NCBI GenBank assembly: GCA_030686995.1
Contig: CM060709.1
Coordinates: forward strand, 271,859,913 to 271,923,912
Direction of reading: 5' to 3'
DNA: 64,000 bases
Source of the DNA: Artemisia argyi
Taxonomy: Eukaryota > Streptophyta > Magnoliopsida > Asterales > Asteraceae
In this document: positions 43,546 to 54,592 of the stretch, piece by piece
Layout of the letters: every line of letters begins with the position of its first letter
How positions within the stretch are numbered: position 1 is the stretch's first letter
Made by a program: the position numbers and the translations under genes
The notes under the pieces: model-generated
Seen by the model: the letters and a program-made list of their open reading frames with translations, nothing else
Databases searched by the model: none
Told to the model about the DNA's origin: nothing

Positions 43546-43860
43546 TACATATCATAAGTCACAAACATAATTACCTCGTAATTTATGTGACGTTTCCCAT
43601 CAAGCTTTGTTTCTGGTGCTGCAAGAGCTGAAGGTGCAGTTCTACAAACCAACAATGTTTCCATTAAACATTAATTTGAAATTATTACTCTTTAAAACAT
43701 TTAAAAATAATAATCAAACTGAATCCCAGCACTTGCAAACCAACAATGTTTCAGGCTCATCATCTTGAAGATCATCATCAGACTGAATCCCAGCACTTGC
43801 AAGAACACGCATTTCATGCTTTCTTCGCCTTTCACCATAAGAGTATGCTAATGAGACGGT
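43468..43860 (-). pseudogene. Captured SAS10/UTP3 C-terminal fragment
   Basis: Minus strand, three exon-like blocks with intron retained. (1) About 43840-43752: RRKHEMRVLASAGIQSDDDL. (2) 43641-43575: TAPSALAAPETKLDGKRHIN, ending GAG|GTAATT, preceded by ..tttgtag. (3) 43496-43468, after tttcag: MEKNRGLTR. Blocks 2 and 3 join to ..GKRHINYE-MEKNRGLTR, the signature of the Sas10/Utp3 C-terminal domain (small-subunit processome, nucleolus). Short internal duplications (actgaatcccagcacttgca at 43719 and 43782) show rearrangement. Block 3 lies within the TIR and is therefore duplicated at the other end. Not a functional gene. Confidence 0.75.
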
Positions 43861-44041
43861 AAAGGTCTTCTGCAAGCCTTGTAAACCTGGTCAAATACAA
43901 GAGTATGCTAATGAACTCGCAAGATTAAGTGGTGGAATCCCAATTCAGATAATTGGAGATGACACCATAATTTTTTACCGGGGAAAGGAGTATGTGCAGC
44001 CAGAGGTTATGAGTCCAATTGACACGTTATCCAAGAAAAAG
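43839..44041 (+). pseudogene. Captured CRM-domain gene fragment
   Basis: Plus strand: VKVFCKPCKPGQIQEYANEL, then GGIPIQIIGDDTIIFYRGKE, VMSPIDTLSKKK and donor AAG|GTCAGT (44042). The pattern GG(I)..(I)I....(I)IFYRGK.Y..P is the CRM RNA-binding domain of chloroplast splicing factors (CFM/CRS1 family). A 16-bp direct repeat (aagagtatgctaatga at 43839 and 43899, 60 bp apart) marks the junction with the SAS10 piece. A single exon with its donor was captured. Confidence 0.7.
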
Positions 44042-45069
44042 GTCAGTATTTTTATATCTATTTAAAATATATTATAATAGCGTCTTGCCATCTTTATAGA
44101 TCATTTTTGTTGAATCTACAAAATTATCGAGGGTATTATATACTCGTTATTTCACGTGGTTGATATTTACTTTTTACTTCAGTCAATGTATAATATACAA
44201 GATTTTTCCTATTAGTTATTATCCCACAAAATCTATAAAGTCTTGATTATATATAATATATGGAGCTACAAAGCTGATTCGTATATATCGAAACAATGAA
44301 TGACAGTATTTTGGATTTACAAATAAATGTTATAAAAAAGTGAATAATGCTATGCTAGTAGTTACTTTTACTGAAAGTATTTATTGCACATGTGATTCCT
44401 GGGAGAGAAATTATATGTTCTCCGTTATACAAGGGCAAGGTGTATACAAAAGACTTAAGACTCAATGGATGGTTATTGAGCCTTGGATCAAACTACAAAC
44501 TAATGCCATAGTCTAATTTTTCCTTCTATTTAAGTATGTTCTCGATATATATGAGCCTTGGATCAAACTACAAACATGACTTGGGAAGCATAAAACAAGA
44601 TTTTTTCCTTCATCCAGTACTCCAAACTTCTGTAGCAATTGCCCCCTTCTTTTGGATCGTGTTACACGATAAGGGTGTATGCTCATGTTTCTACTAGGTC
44701 GATACATTGGGGATTGAGGATATTTCAAACAACTTTGTATTAGGAAAATAGTTACTTCTATACGTCTTTTCTCTTTATTTGCTTATTTTAGTAGTTGGTA
44801 TCCTCACCTCACTCTGTTCAAACTAGAACTCGATAAGTACAACACAAAGTTCACATTACTGATACTGGAATAGGTCCCGACTAAACCTCAGAGTAAAGGT
44901 GATTATGAAGTTAAGGAAACATGCAATAGGCATCTATTAGTCCAAAAATCCAAACTATATCCATCAATTTCATTGTATTATATATGCCCCTCCATTTGAA
45001 CTTGTCATATCAGCAATATGCGCAGCCGTCACTGTGTGATGTACACTTTGCTATAGTATTATTATGCTC
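44042..45069. other. Internal non-coding part of the Pack-MULE, left of the Copia
   Basis: AT-rich, probably captured intron and filler. 'tgagccttggatcaaactacaaac' occurs twice (~44477 and ~44552). No ORF of note. Confidence 0.5.
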
Positions 45070-45694
45070 TGTTGGTTATTACTTGTAAACAGTTCCCAGA
45101 TTAGGGTTAAGATAATCAATAAAGGTACCGGATATTCACTTGAAATCGTGGTATCACTTTCCAATAGAAACTATTTGACCCTATGCCTGGGTTACACGAA
45201 TATCTCTATGGGATAAGACCAAGTGAAGTTCTTGCTTTAGGCACAAACCAAGAACCAGATGCGTATAGAAGTGTTTAGGGTTTTGTGTTTAGTATATCGT
45301 ATGATAACTTATCTTCATGCATAATGATGTGATCTCTATTTATAATAGAGAATACTCAAACCCTAGCCCATGGTATTATGTATAATTAACGGCCCATTAA
45401 TTATAACATAATAATAGGGATTAGTGGTTATCAGTGGAAACATTATCACTAGCAGTGGTAATGTTAACACTAGCAGTGGTAACAATAACCCTTGCAGTGG
45501 AAACAATAACCCTTGCAGTTGTAATATTAACACATCAGTGGAAACACACTAACAGCAGAATCTACTATCAGTAGAATCATAACATAACCACGATTGAGTC
45601 AGGGGATTCAGTGACCAAATGGGTGTATACTCCATACCTCCAAACCCATTACCAGGTGTGAATTGATCCCTCAAGTGCACTAAATTTACTAACA
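45070..45694 (-). repeat. 3' LTR of the Copia element (element on minus strand)
   Basis: Plus-strand ends TGTTGGTTATTACT...TTTACTAACA. Contains extra copies of an 'agcagtggtaa' repeat (45442-45530) relative to the other LTR. Confidence 0.93.
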
Positions 45695-46174
45695 ATCCTC
45701 CCCAAATTTAGTTCACTTCCTTTGCATGAAAATTCAAACACAAAACCAAAACAAGTGCATAAATGAAAATATCCTGAGGATTGAATTTCCACATTAGTAC
45801 ATATACTTTCAAATATTCAAGAATCAGGGTGTTCTAAGAATTGAACCCTTCAACCCATTTGAATACCTGATGATAAATACACACAAGTTTTCAAACACTT
45901 AAATACTCCTGACACTATACAAGCCATGTGTCCATATCCAATTCATAAATGTTGTAAAAGCTAAAAGTCCAAAGCTTCCTGAAGCGGCAAAACTTCAACA
46001 TTCATATAGGTGGTTCATCTTTAATTCATGCTCCTGCTTAGCACTTTTTCAAAGAAAATTAACCATTAAGAAGTGAAGACTTCATCCTCCTTTCAGCAGG
46101 TAACAAGCACAACCTTGGGATGTTTGTGATACATGTGCTTCAGTCCACTAAATGATCAGCTTTCCACATTGAAC

Positions 46175-49100
46175 TCAGCTTCCAAGTTTCCTTAGAAGGG
46201 AGTTGGGTATCCTTGCATTCAGTGACCAAGTTGGACTTAAACCCATCCCTTTAGCAGACTTCAAAACCAAGTCTCTAGCCAAACCCTTCGTCAAGTGATC
46301 AGCTAAGTTTTGTTGAGATTTAACAAACACTATAGATACCACCCCATTCATGATAAGCTCACGAATCATGCTATGCCTAACACCTAAGTGTCTAGACTTC
46401 CCATTGTACATCTGGCTATAAGCCTTTGCCAATGTAGCAGCACTATCACAACGGATAGAAATAGGTGCTATAGGTTTAGACCACAATGAAATCTCAAGAA
46501 GCAAGTTTTTCAACCATTCAGCTTCTTTGCCAGCAGCAGCTAAAGCCACAAATTCAGATTCCATGGTTGAACTGGTAATGCAAGTTTGTTTCTTGGATGC
46601 CCAAGAAATTGCACCTCCACCAAGTAGGAATACCCAGCCACTTGTAGACGAATTGTCTTCAGTGTTACTGATCCAACTTGCATCAGTGTATCCTTTTAAT
46701 ACTGAAGGATAACCAGTATATGAGAGACTATAATCCATAGTTCTCTTCAAATACTTAAAGACCCTCTGAATTGCTTGCCAATGATGAGCACTAGGATTAC
46801 TAGTATACCTGCTCAGTTTACCCATAGCAAAAGCAATATCAGGCCTTGTACAATTCATGGCATACATCAAGCAGCCAATCACCCTAGAATACTCAAGTTG
46901 AGATACAGCTTTGCCAGTATTAGGCATTAGCTTCTCACTTGTATCCATAGGAGTACTCACTGGAGTACAATCAAAGTAATTAAATTTCTTTAACACCTTC
47001 TCAATGTAATGAGACTGTGAAATAGAAATTTTGTTACTTTCATGTTTAATCCTAATGCCAAGGATAACATCTGCCTCCCCCATATCCTTCATGGAGAACT
47101 TTGATGACAAAAATTCTTTTGTAAGATCAACTTGATTTTGGTCAGTGCCAAAGATCAACATGTCATCAACATATAGACAAATGATGACTCCTTTACCAGA
47201 TTCATCAAATTTGCTATATACACATTTGTCAGCTTGATTAAGTAAATAACCACTAGACAAAACCACTTCATCAAACTTTTGATGCCATTGCTTAGGTGCC
47301 TGTTTTAGTCCATAAAGAGACTTAATCAGTTTACACACCTTGTTTTCATTGCCAGGCATGATGAAGCCCTGAGGTTGGTTCATGTAAACCTCCTCATCTA
47401 AATCACCATTCAAGAAAGCTGTCTTCACATCCATCTGATGAATAATCAGATTGTGAATTGATGCCAAAGCAATTAGCAATCTTATGGTACTGATACGTGC
47501 TACTGGAGCATAAGTATCAAAGTAGTCTATTCCTGACTTTTGTTTAAAGCCTTGAATAACTAATCTTGCCTTGAACTTTTCAACAGTTCCATCTACCTTC
47601 ATTTTCTTTTTGAAAATCCATTTGCTACCTAGAGGTTTGTAACCAGGTGGTAGATCAGTCAACACATAAGTGTTATTGCCCATGATAGAGTCCATCTCAT
47701 CATTAATTGCTTCTTTCCAGAAAGCAACATCCTGGGACTTCATTGTTTCTTCAAATGTTTTGGGATCATCCTCCACAATGAAGCAATAAGAGTATTGGTC
47801 AGAGACCTCACTCCTTGTACCTTCAATTAAGTATAATTGAAACTCAGGTCCAAATGATTTTGGAGTCCTCACCCTATTGCTCCTTCTGAGCTCAGGTTCA
47901 GGTTGTTGTTCCATAACCTCAGCAGGAACCTCAGTAGGAACCTCATCAGATACTTCTGAAACACCATTGTCATTGGTTCCATTTGGAATCCTTTGACTTG
48001 GTCTAGGGATAGATGAGAATCTGTTCTCATCAAAGAGTGCATCCCTTGATTCAATTATTGAGTTAATTGAAACAGACTCATTAGGTTCTATAACATAAAA
48101 CCTATATGCCTTGGAATGCTCAGCATATCCAACAAAGATGCATTCAATGCCTCTTTCACCCAAAGTTTTCTGCTTTGGATCAGGGAGTCTTACAACAGCC
48201 CTACAACCCCATATCCTAAGATAATTAAGGTTAGGTTTCTTTTTAGTCCAAAGTTCATAAGGGGTAACTTTGTTCCTTTTGTTGGGAACCCTATTTAATA
48301 AATAGCAAGCTGTTAACATAGCTTCACCCCAGAACCCTTGACTCAGTCCTGAATAGGACAACATGGAATTAACCATCTCCTTCAGCACCCTGTTTTTTCT
48401 TTCAGAAATACCATTTTGCTGAGGAGTATAAGGGGCAGTCGTTTCATGGATTATACCAACAGACTGAAAATACAGAGTATCCATGTACTCACCTCCCCTA
48501 TCAGTCCTTAATCTTTTGATCAGGGAACTTTGTTGCAATTCAACTTCAGTTTTAAATACTTTAAATTTATCTAATGCTTCATCTTTAGAATGTAATAAAT
48601 AAACATGACAAAACCTAGAAGCATCATCAATAAAAGTCACAAAGTATTTCTTATTCCCCAAAGAGGGAGTAGCATGTAAATCACAAAGGTCACTGTGAAT
48701 TAACTCCAAAACTTTAGTTTCACGTTTTACTCCTTGAAAATGTTTCTTAGTTATCTTGTTCAACATACAAGTTTTACACTTTTCAGTGTTCATATCAAAA
48801 GCTGGTATTAACCCATCCTTGAACATGTCTTGCATTCTTTTAAAATGTACATGGCCAAGTCTTGCATGCCATAGGTTTGAATCATAAAGTTTAGATGTAG
48901 ATATAAAAGCAGAATCAATATTATCATGAACAATATTAAGTCTGAACATTTGATTGCATAAATAACCAAAACCAATAAACACACCATTTTTAGATAAAAC
49001 AAACTTATCAGATTCAATAACCTGTTTATAACCACAATTATTTAAAACACTACTAGAAATCAAATTCTTTCTAATATCAGGAACATGTAAAACATTAAAT

Positions 49101-50236
49101 AAAGAAACAATCTTTCCAGAACTAAACTTCAACTCAACACATCCTTTTCCATGCACCAGGGCAGTTGACTTGTTTCCCATATGAAGAATAGAACCATCAT
49201 TCATTGACTTATAGGTCTTGAACCAGCTTCTATCTTTACACACATGAATTGTTGCTCCAGAGTCAACCCACCACGCAACATCATCATCCTGCACAAAGTA
49301 AATGTCAGATATATATGTAACATAATAAATCTTAAAAGACTTATTAAACACATTCTGACCTTTCAGAGAATTGGTGTTACCATTCCCTCCACTTGTGCCT
49401 GATCCATTGGATTTGTTTCCAACTTTACCACCCTTGCAATCTTTCTTGAAGTGTCCAGGTTTCCCACACTTCCAACAAGTCACCTTAGGTTTCTTGTTAA
49501 GATCAGATTTGGTGTTATCTTGATGCTTACGCTTGCCCTTGTTGTCATTGTACTTGGAGGAGTTGTTATGCTCCACCATATTGACAACTGATGGACCAGT
49601 AGCAGTGCTACTCTTTGGCTTGTCAATGTCTTGAGCTTTGAGTGAATCCTCAATGCGCAAGTGACTGCCCAACTCAACAAGAGTTAACTCCTCCTTCTTA
49701 TGCTTAAGCATATGCTTGAACTCTTTCCAAGAAGGAGGTAGTTTATCGATGATACAAGAGACTGAAATAGCCTCATCCATGTTCATCTTGTGTTGTGTGA
49801 ATCGACCAAGTATACTAAGAAGTTCATTGTATTGTTCCATGACAGGTCTTGAATCAACCATTTTGTAATTGTTAAAATTACTTACAAGGAACTTCTTACT
49901 TGATGCATCCTCAGCCATATACTTGGCTTCCAAGGAATCCCATAGTTCTTGAGAAGTTTCAACATTCTGATAAATATCAAATAGAGAATCAGACATACCA
50001 TTGAGAATTAAACCTCTGCATATGTAGTCATCATTCTCCCACTTGCTCCTTGCCCTCATCTGATCCATAGTAGCATCATCTCCATGATCTTCTGGAATCT
50101 CAGTCGTGAGAACATACACCACATTCATACTTGACAATAAGAAGTGCATCTTCTTTTGCCACCTTCTGAAATCAACACCTTCAAACTTTTCCAACTTGGA
50201 AAAGTTAGCAGCTATTTGTCTCATAGCAGCAGCCAT
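46175..50236 (-). CDS. Copia gag-pol polyprotein, 1353 aa
   Basis: Full Copia order (protease, integrase, RT, RNase H). Gag (1-~250; FSKLEKFEGVDFRRWQKKM) and zinc knuckle CWKCGKPGHFKKDC (254-267). Protease DSGA (325-328). Pre-integrase HHCC (H457, H462, C487, C490). Integrase D516, D579, E612. RT with MDVKTAFLNG (935-944) and YVDD (1022-1025). RNase H with D1185, E1227, D1264. All catalytic residues visible are present and there is no stop or frameshift. It makes particles, copies the RNA and inserts the DNA. The ATG at 50236 is only 27 bp from the 5' LTR. Confidence 0.93.
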   Translation of the reverse strand: MAAAMRQIAANFSKLEKFEGVDFRRWQKKMHFLLSSMNVVYVLTTEIPEDHGDDATMDQMRARSKWENDDYICRGLILNGMSDSLFDIYQNVETSQELWDSLEAKYMAEDASSKKFLVSNFNNYKMVDSRPVMEQYNELLSILGRFTQHKMNMDEAISVSCIIDKLPPSWKEFKHMLKHKKEELTLVELGSHLRIEDSLKAQDIDKPKSSTATGPSVVNMVEHNNSSKYNDNKGKRKHQDNTKSDLNKKPKVTCWKCGKPGHFKKDCKGGKVGNKSNGSGTSGGNGNTNSLKGQNVFNKSFKIYYVTYISDIYFVQDDDVAWWVDSGATIHVCKDRSWFKTYKSMNDGSILHMGNKSTALVHGKGCVELKFSSGKIVSLFNVLHVPDIRKNLISSSVLNNCGYKQVIESDKFVLSKNGVFIGFGYLCNQMFRLNIVHDNIDSAFISTSKLYDSNLWHARLGHVHFKRMQDMFKDGLIPAFDMNTEKCKTCMLNKITKKHFQGVKRETKVLELIHSDLCDLHATPSLGNKKYFVTFIDDASRFCHVYLLHSKDEALDKFKVFKTEVELQQSSLIKRLRTDRGGEYMDTLYFQSVGIIHETTAPYTPQQNGISERKNRVLKEMVNSMLSYSGLSQGFWGEAMLTACYLLNRVPNKRNKVTPYELWTKKKPNLNYLRIWGCRAVVRLPDPKQKTLGERGIECIFVGYAEHSKAYRFYVIEPNESVSINSIIESRDALFDENRFSSIPRPSQRIPNGTNDNGVSEVSDEVPTEVPAEVMEQQPEPELRRSNRVRTPKSFGPEFQLYLIEGTRSEVSDQYSYCFIVEDDPKTFEETMKSQDVAFWKEAINDEMDSIMGNNTYVLTDLPPGYKPLGSKWIFKKKMKVDGTVEKFKARLVIQGFKQKSGIDYFDTYAPVARISTIRLLIALASIHNLIIHQMDVKTAFLNGDLDEEVYMNQPQGFIMPGNENKVCKLIKSLYGLKQAPKQWHQKFDEVVLSSGYLLNQADKCVYSKFDESGKGVIICLYVDDMLIFGTDQNQVDLTKEFLSSKFSMKDMGEADVILGIRIKHESNKISISQSHYIEKVLKKFNYFDCTPVSTPMDTSEKLMPNTGKAVSQLEYSRVIGCLMYAMNCTRPDIAFAMGKLSRYTSNPSAHHWQAIQRVFKYLKRTMDYSLSYTGYPSVLKGYTDASWISNTEDNSSTSGWVFLLGGGAISWASKKQTCITSSTMESEFVALAAAGKEAEWLKNLLLEISLWSKPIAPISIRCDSAATLAKAYSQMYNGKSRHLGVRHSMIRELIMNGVVSIVFVKSQQNLADHLTKGLARDLVLKSAKGMGLSPTWSLNARIPNSLLRKLGS

Positions 50237-50263
50237 TGATTATCACTAATAGTTTCTATTGAT

Positions 50264-50858
50264 TGTTGGTTATTACTTGTAAACAGTTCCCAGATTAGGG
50301 TTAAGATAATCAATAAAGGTACCGGATATTCACTTGAAATCGTGGTATCACTTTCCAATAGAAACTATTCGACCCTATGCCTGGGTTACACGAATATCTC
50401 TATGGGATAAGACCAAGTGAAGTTCTTGCTTTAGGCACAAACCAAGAACCAGATGCGTATAGAAGTGTTTAGGGTTTTGTGTTTAGTATATCGTATGATA
50501 ACTTATCTTCATGCATAATGATGTGATCTCTATTTATAATAGAGAATACTCAAACCCTAGCCCATGGTATTATGTATAATTAACGGCCCATTAATTATAA
50601 CATAATACTTTTCATAATAATAGGGATTAGTGGTTATCAGTGGAAACATTATCACTAGCAGTGGTAACAATAACCCTTGCAGTGGTAATATTAACACATC
50701 AGTGGAAACACACTAACAGCAGAATCTATTATCAGTAGAATCATAACATAACCACGATTGAGTCAGAGGATTCAGTGACCAAATTGGTGTATACTCCATA
50801 CCTCCAAACCCATTACCAGGTGTGAATTGATCCCTCAAGTGCACTAAATTTACTAACA
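50264..50858 (-). repeat. 5' LTR of the Copia element
   Basis: Same ends as the other LTR, immediately upstream of the gag-pol start on the minus strand. A minus-strand TATA-like sequence 'attataaatagagatc' lies near 50528-50543. Confidence 0.92.
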
Positions 50859-51510
50859 TGCTCGAGAAAATTTTTATGTTATATGATTGAATGTAATTCC
50901 CAGTATTGAAATAAATCGATGATTCATATTAGGAAAATTTGCCAAGAAATGTAACATAAATATAGTAACAAATTTGGCCGTGTGTGGTATCCATTAGTTT
51001 ATCGCCAACATGTGACAGAAGAGGACCATGAGAATTCAATAATAATTAAAAGGGTGAATTTTTGTCAACTGAGTGATTTAGTTTTTTTGTTGTTAAAAGT
51101 AAAAAATTTCTGAAATCTAGTCTGAATGTGACTCTGTTTTCGGTCAGAAGTTAATCTTTGTGTTACCTTTTGATGAGCAAGAAAGTAGTGGATATCCTAC
51201 GTTGGCAAATCTGGTATTTCGTGTTTTACCTTGCTTGGCATTTCCCCCTTATTATTGATGATTGTGTTGTCCAAAAACATCAATTGTTTTGTACATTCTA
51301 CTGTTTTTGCATTGCTTTGTTCACCATTGGTCTCATCTTTTTCAAGACTGGTCATGTAAACTTTGCAAATTTAAAAGAAAAAGAAAAGGAAAAAGTGATC
51401 GGAATCTGGGTTTGGTCACCGGAATCTGGGTTTGATCACCGGAGAAGATGAAGATGAAGGGTAAAAGGTGGTGGTGTTGGTTGTGTGGTGGTAGAGAGTG
51501 GTGGTGGTGG
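50859..51510. other. Internal non-coding part of the Pack-MULE, right of the Copia
   Basis: AT-rich. Ends with a duplicated 'cggaatctgggtttg.tcacc' (51402-51440) and a GT/GGT-rich stretch just before the TIR. No recognisable gene. Confidence 0.5.
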
Positions 51511-51766
51511 TACAGTGTTTTACTTGGACACAACTCATTTGCTTTTGGATTTGTTTCAGATGGAGAAGAATAGGGGTTTGACTCGCAGTAAAATGACGAT
51601 AATACCCTCGGTGACATGGCACTTAACGATGAAACTAACGGAAAAGGCCTCTTAGTGGCGATTTTGCAAAAATGTGGAACGTTGGTGTCTTTTTTGCGCT
51701 ACTTTTTGTCTCGGTCCCGTTTTTGCAATTTCATGAAACGTTAAGAACCATTTTTGCAATTTACCC
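51511..51766. repeat. Right TIR of the Pack-MULE
   Basis: Inverted copy of 43290-43545. Includes the second copy of the 29-bp SAS10-like exon (plus strand 51560-51588, after tttcag). Confidence 0.9.
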
Positions 51767-51775
51767 TTATTTTAA
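51767..51775. repeat. Right 9-bp target-site duplication of the Mutator-like element
   Basis: TTATTTTAA, identical to 43281-43289. Confidence 0.9.
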
Positions 51776-53090
51776 ATTGCACTCAACCAATTTTTTGTTC
51801 AATAATAAATCCTTCACTTTAGTAATTTAAACATACAAATGGCAAATAATTGGTGGAAGGTAAAAAAACAACAAAAACTGTCATGTCACTTTTGGGTTGA
51901 AATAAAGTCATGTTTGTGACTAAAAGTTATTTTTATGACTTTAAACTACATACTTTTATTTTGAATTTTGATAATCGCTTTTAAATAGTGTACTTTGTAA
52001 ATAACTAACACTAAATTTGCAAAAGAGATCTTTATAACTTATTTTCTCCTCATTACAAGCTTATTTTTTACTAAGTCAAAAAAATATTTGACAATTAAAC
52101 AACACATTGTTGCGTTTTCTTGTGTGCTCAACTTTCTAAACAAGAGTGGTTTGTTTTTAACCGAACCCCATTTTCCTTTTTATATAGACATTGATAACTC
52201 TTGCTAGTGTTAATTACCTTGAATTAGAGTGCTTTGCTTTTAACCGAACCTGACCCGGCTTGTTTTGAGTTACACTAAAAAAAGGCATATTTCATCTTCT
52301 TATTTAACCTCGCTTAACATTTGTTGCCCTATGTGACGAAACTTTCTGGCTCCGCCACAATTTATACAAACAACTTGGAATATTTGGAGATTTGGGGAAT
52401 CGTGTTTGTTTTGACTCAAAACCATCAGGAAAAAACACTCTTGTAGAAGAAATTAAAGTCTTATCTCACTTATGTATTCTACATAGAATAAAAAACCGAT
52501 TCCAATTTGGTTAGATTGGTTGGGTGACCAAAAAACTCCTTGTATAAATTTGCTGTAATTTTTTCTTCTCTAGCTTCTTGATAGCTTGTTTAATTTGAAA
52601 TGTCGTTAAAAAAACATGAAACTTTTTACATCTTTACTAGTTGAAAATTGAGTGATTCAACGCTTCAGCCATTGACTCATGCTTTAGTCACATTATTGTA
52701 CATTTTATTTTATTTCGTATTTTAAGTTGAAATAGTTCAGGGCATGTCTTGCAAAATCATTATTGCACATGGTGAAGGGTAGTTTGGGTATGACACCAAC
52801 AGCGTTAATCATGTCATGTCTGCCTTCTTGTCATATTTCATTTCAAGTGAGTTGCAAAAGAAATCATATCTTTTCTTATGCTATCGGCTTTTTGGTATCA
52901 TTTTGTACCATCTTTGGTGCGTTATACATTTCTCGAGAGGAGCATTGTTTTACTCTTCTATGAGCGTTTATTACAAGGATTCCAATTATTTTGTCCTTCA
53001 GATATTAGGGGTAGAAGTAAATTCTGCCAAACAAAGGGTTTTTTTGCATATATAACAACTTATGAGTTGAATTGGGTTACCCTTTTTGCA
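51776..53090. other. AT-rich intergenic, nothing recognised
   Basis: No coherent ORF or repeat recognised. Short plus-strand ORFs at 52763-53120 overlap in different frames and show no domain. Confidence 0.5.
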
Positions 53091-53190
53091 AAGAAATGTG
53101 TCAAATGGGTCAACAATTAGACTTATGTGAATCAACAAATGGGTCGAATGGGTCAACAAATGAGTCGAATGGGTCACTTAATGGTCGGAT
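53091..53190. repeat. 'caaatgggtcgaatgggtcaa' repeat, left flank of the inverted minisatellite
   Basis: Four to five imperfect copies of 'aatgggtcaa'. The complementary 'ttgacccatg..tcat' repeats lie at 54700-54810, so the inverted symmetry extends beyond the minisatellite. Confidence 0.6.
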
Positions 53191-53215
53191 GATAAATCAA
53201 CCACCACTAGGTGTC

Positions 53216-54592
53216 TTTTTATTTTTATTTTTTTTAATGTTTTTTATGTTTTCGTCCATTTTTTCACGCTTTCGTCTGTTTATTTCCGTTTTCGTCATTT
53301 TTTTACGTTTTCGTCACTCTTTTAACGTTTTCATCAGGTTTTTTACGTTTTCGTTCGTCTTTTTACGTTTTTGTCAATTTTTTACGTCTCCGTCTGATTT
53401 TTTACGTTTTCGTCCGATTTTTCACGTTCTTGTCTTTTTTTTCGTTTTCGTCTGTTTTTTCGTGATTTCGTCCGTTTTTTTCGCGTTTTCGTCCCATTTT
53501 TTACGTTTTCGTCTAATTTTTTACGTTTTCGTAAATTTTTTACGTTTTCGTAAGTTTTATACGTTTTCGTCAACTTTTTACGTTTTTGTCAGTTTTTTTA
53601 TGTTTTCGTCCGCTTTTTTACGTTTTTGTCTGATTTTTCACGTTTTCGTCTGTTTTTTAAAGTTTTCATCCGTTTTTTCAAGTTTTCGTCCGTTTTTTTA
53701 CGTTTTCGTCCGTTTGTTTACGTTTTCGTTCGGGTTTTTACGTTTTGTCAGTTTTCTAATGTTTTCGTCCGCCTTTTTACGTTTTCATCTGATTTTTAAA
53801 CGTTTTTGTTCGATTTTCCATGTTTTTGTCTGTTTTTTCACGTTTTGTCCGTTTCTTTACGTTTTAGTCAGTTTTCATGTTTTCGTCAGATATTTTACGT
53901 TTTCATCAGATTTCTTTTTACATTTTCGTAAGTTTTTTACTTTTTCATCCGAAAACGTAAAAAAACAGACGAAAACGTAAAAAATTTGGTGAAGACATAA
54001 AAAACGGACGAAAACGTTAAAAAACAGACGAAAACGTGAAAAGAATGGATGAAAACGTGAAAAATAGGACAAAAACGTAAAAAATGGATGAAAACATAAA
54101 AAAACTGACGATAAAGTAAAAAATGGACCAAAACGTGAAAAATCAGACGAAAACGTAAAAAAGCGGACGAAAACATAAAAAACTGACGAAAAAGTAAAAA
54201 TATTGACAAAAACGTAAAAAACTAACAAAAACCTAAAAAACTGACGAAAACGTAAAAACCCGGACGAAGACGTAAAAAATCGGACGAAAACGTGAAAAAT
54301 TAGACGAAAACACGAAAAACCGGCCGAAAACGCGAAAAACCGGAAGAAAACGCGAACAAAAACTGACGAAAATGTAAAAAAATGGACGAAAGCGTAAAAA
54401 AAACCGACGAAAACATAAAAGAACGGACAAAAACGTAAAATACAAACTAAAACGTAAAAAACGGACAAAAAGGTGAAAAAACTGACGAAAACATTAAAAA
54501 AACTGACGAAAACGTAAAAAATCGGACGAAAACGTAAAGAATCTGATGAAAACGTAAAAAGACGAACGAAGACGTAAAAAACATACTAAAAC

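Larger units (their letters stand above)
45070..50858 (-). mobile_element. Copia retrotransposon, apparently intact
   Basis: LTRs 45070-45694 (625 bp) and 50264-50858 (595 bp), TG..CA ends, TSD TGCTC at 45065-45069 and 50859-50863. One uninterrupted gag-pol ORF on the minus strand, and a polypurine tract (aatttggggaggat on the minus strand, 45695-45712) before the 3' LTR. The LTRs differ mainly by short indels in a 'cagtgg(t/a)aa' repeat region, so it is young. It is inserted in the Pack-MULE. Confidence 0.93.
43290..51766. mobile_element. Pack-MULE (Mutator-like element with captured host-gene pieces)
   Basis: 256-bp terminal inverted repeats (43290-43545 and 51511-51766, only a handful of mismatches) starting GGGTAAATTGCAAAAATGGT, flanked by the perfect 9-bp duplication TTATTTTAA. 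It carries no transposase, so it is non-autonomous. The left side carries parts of two host genes, SAS10/UTP3 (minus) and a CRM-domain gene (plus). A Copia element (45070-50858) inserted later; without it the MULE is ~2.7 kb. Confidence 0.88.

Noticed and set aside
43281..51775. The whole 43.3-51.8 kb interval as one large autonomous MULE
   Set aside because: The long ORF belongs to the nested Copia element with its own LTRs and TSD; no MURA-type transposase remains.
53072..53980. 302-codon plus-strand ORF (Phe/Val/Arg-rich) and minus-strand ORFs at 53875-54468
   Set aside because: Produced by reading the T-rich minisatellite; composition follows the repeat unit and no domain is present.
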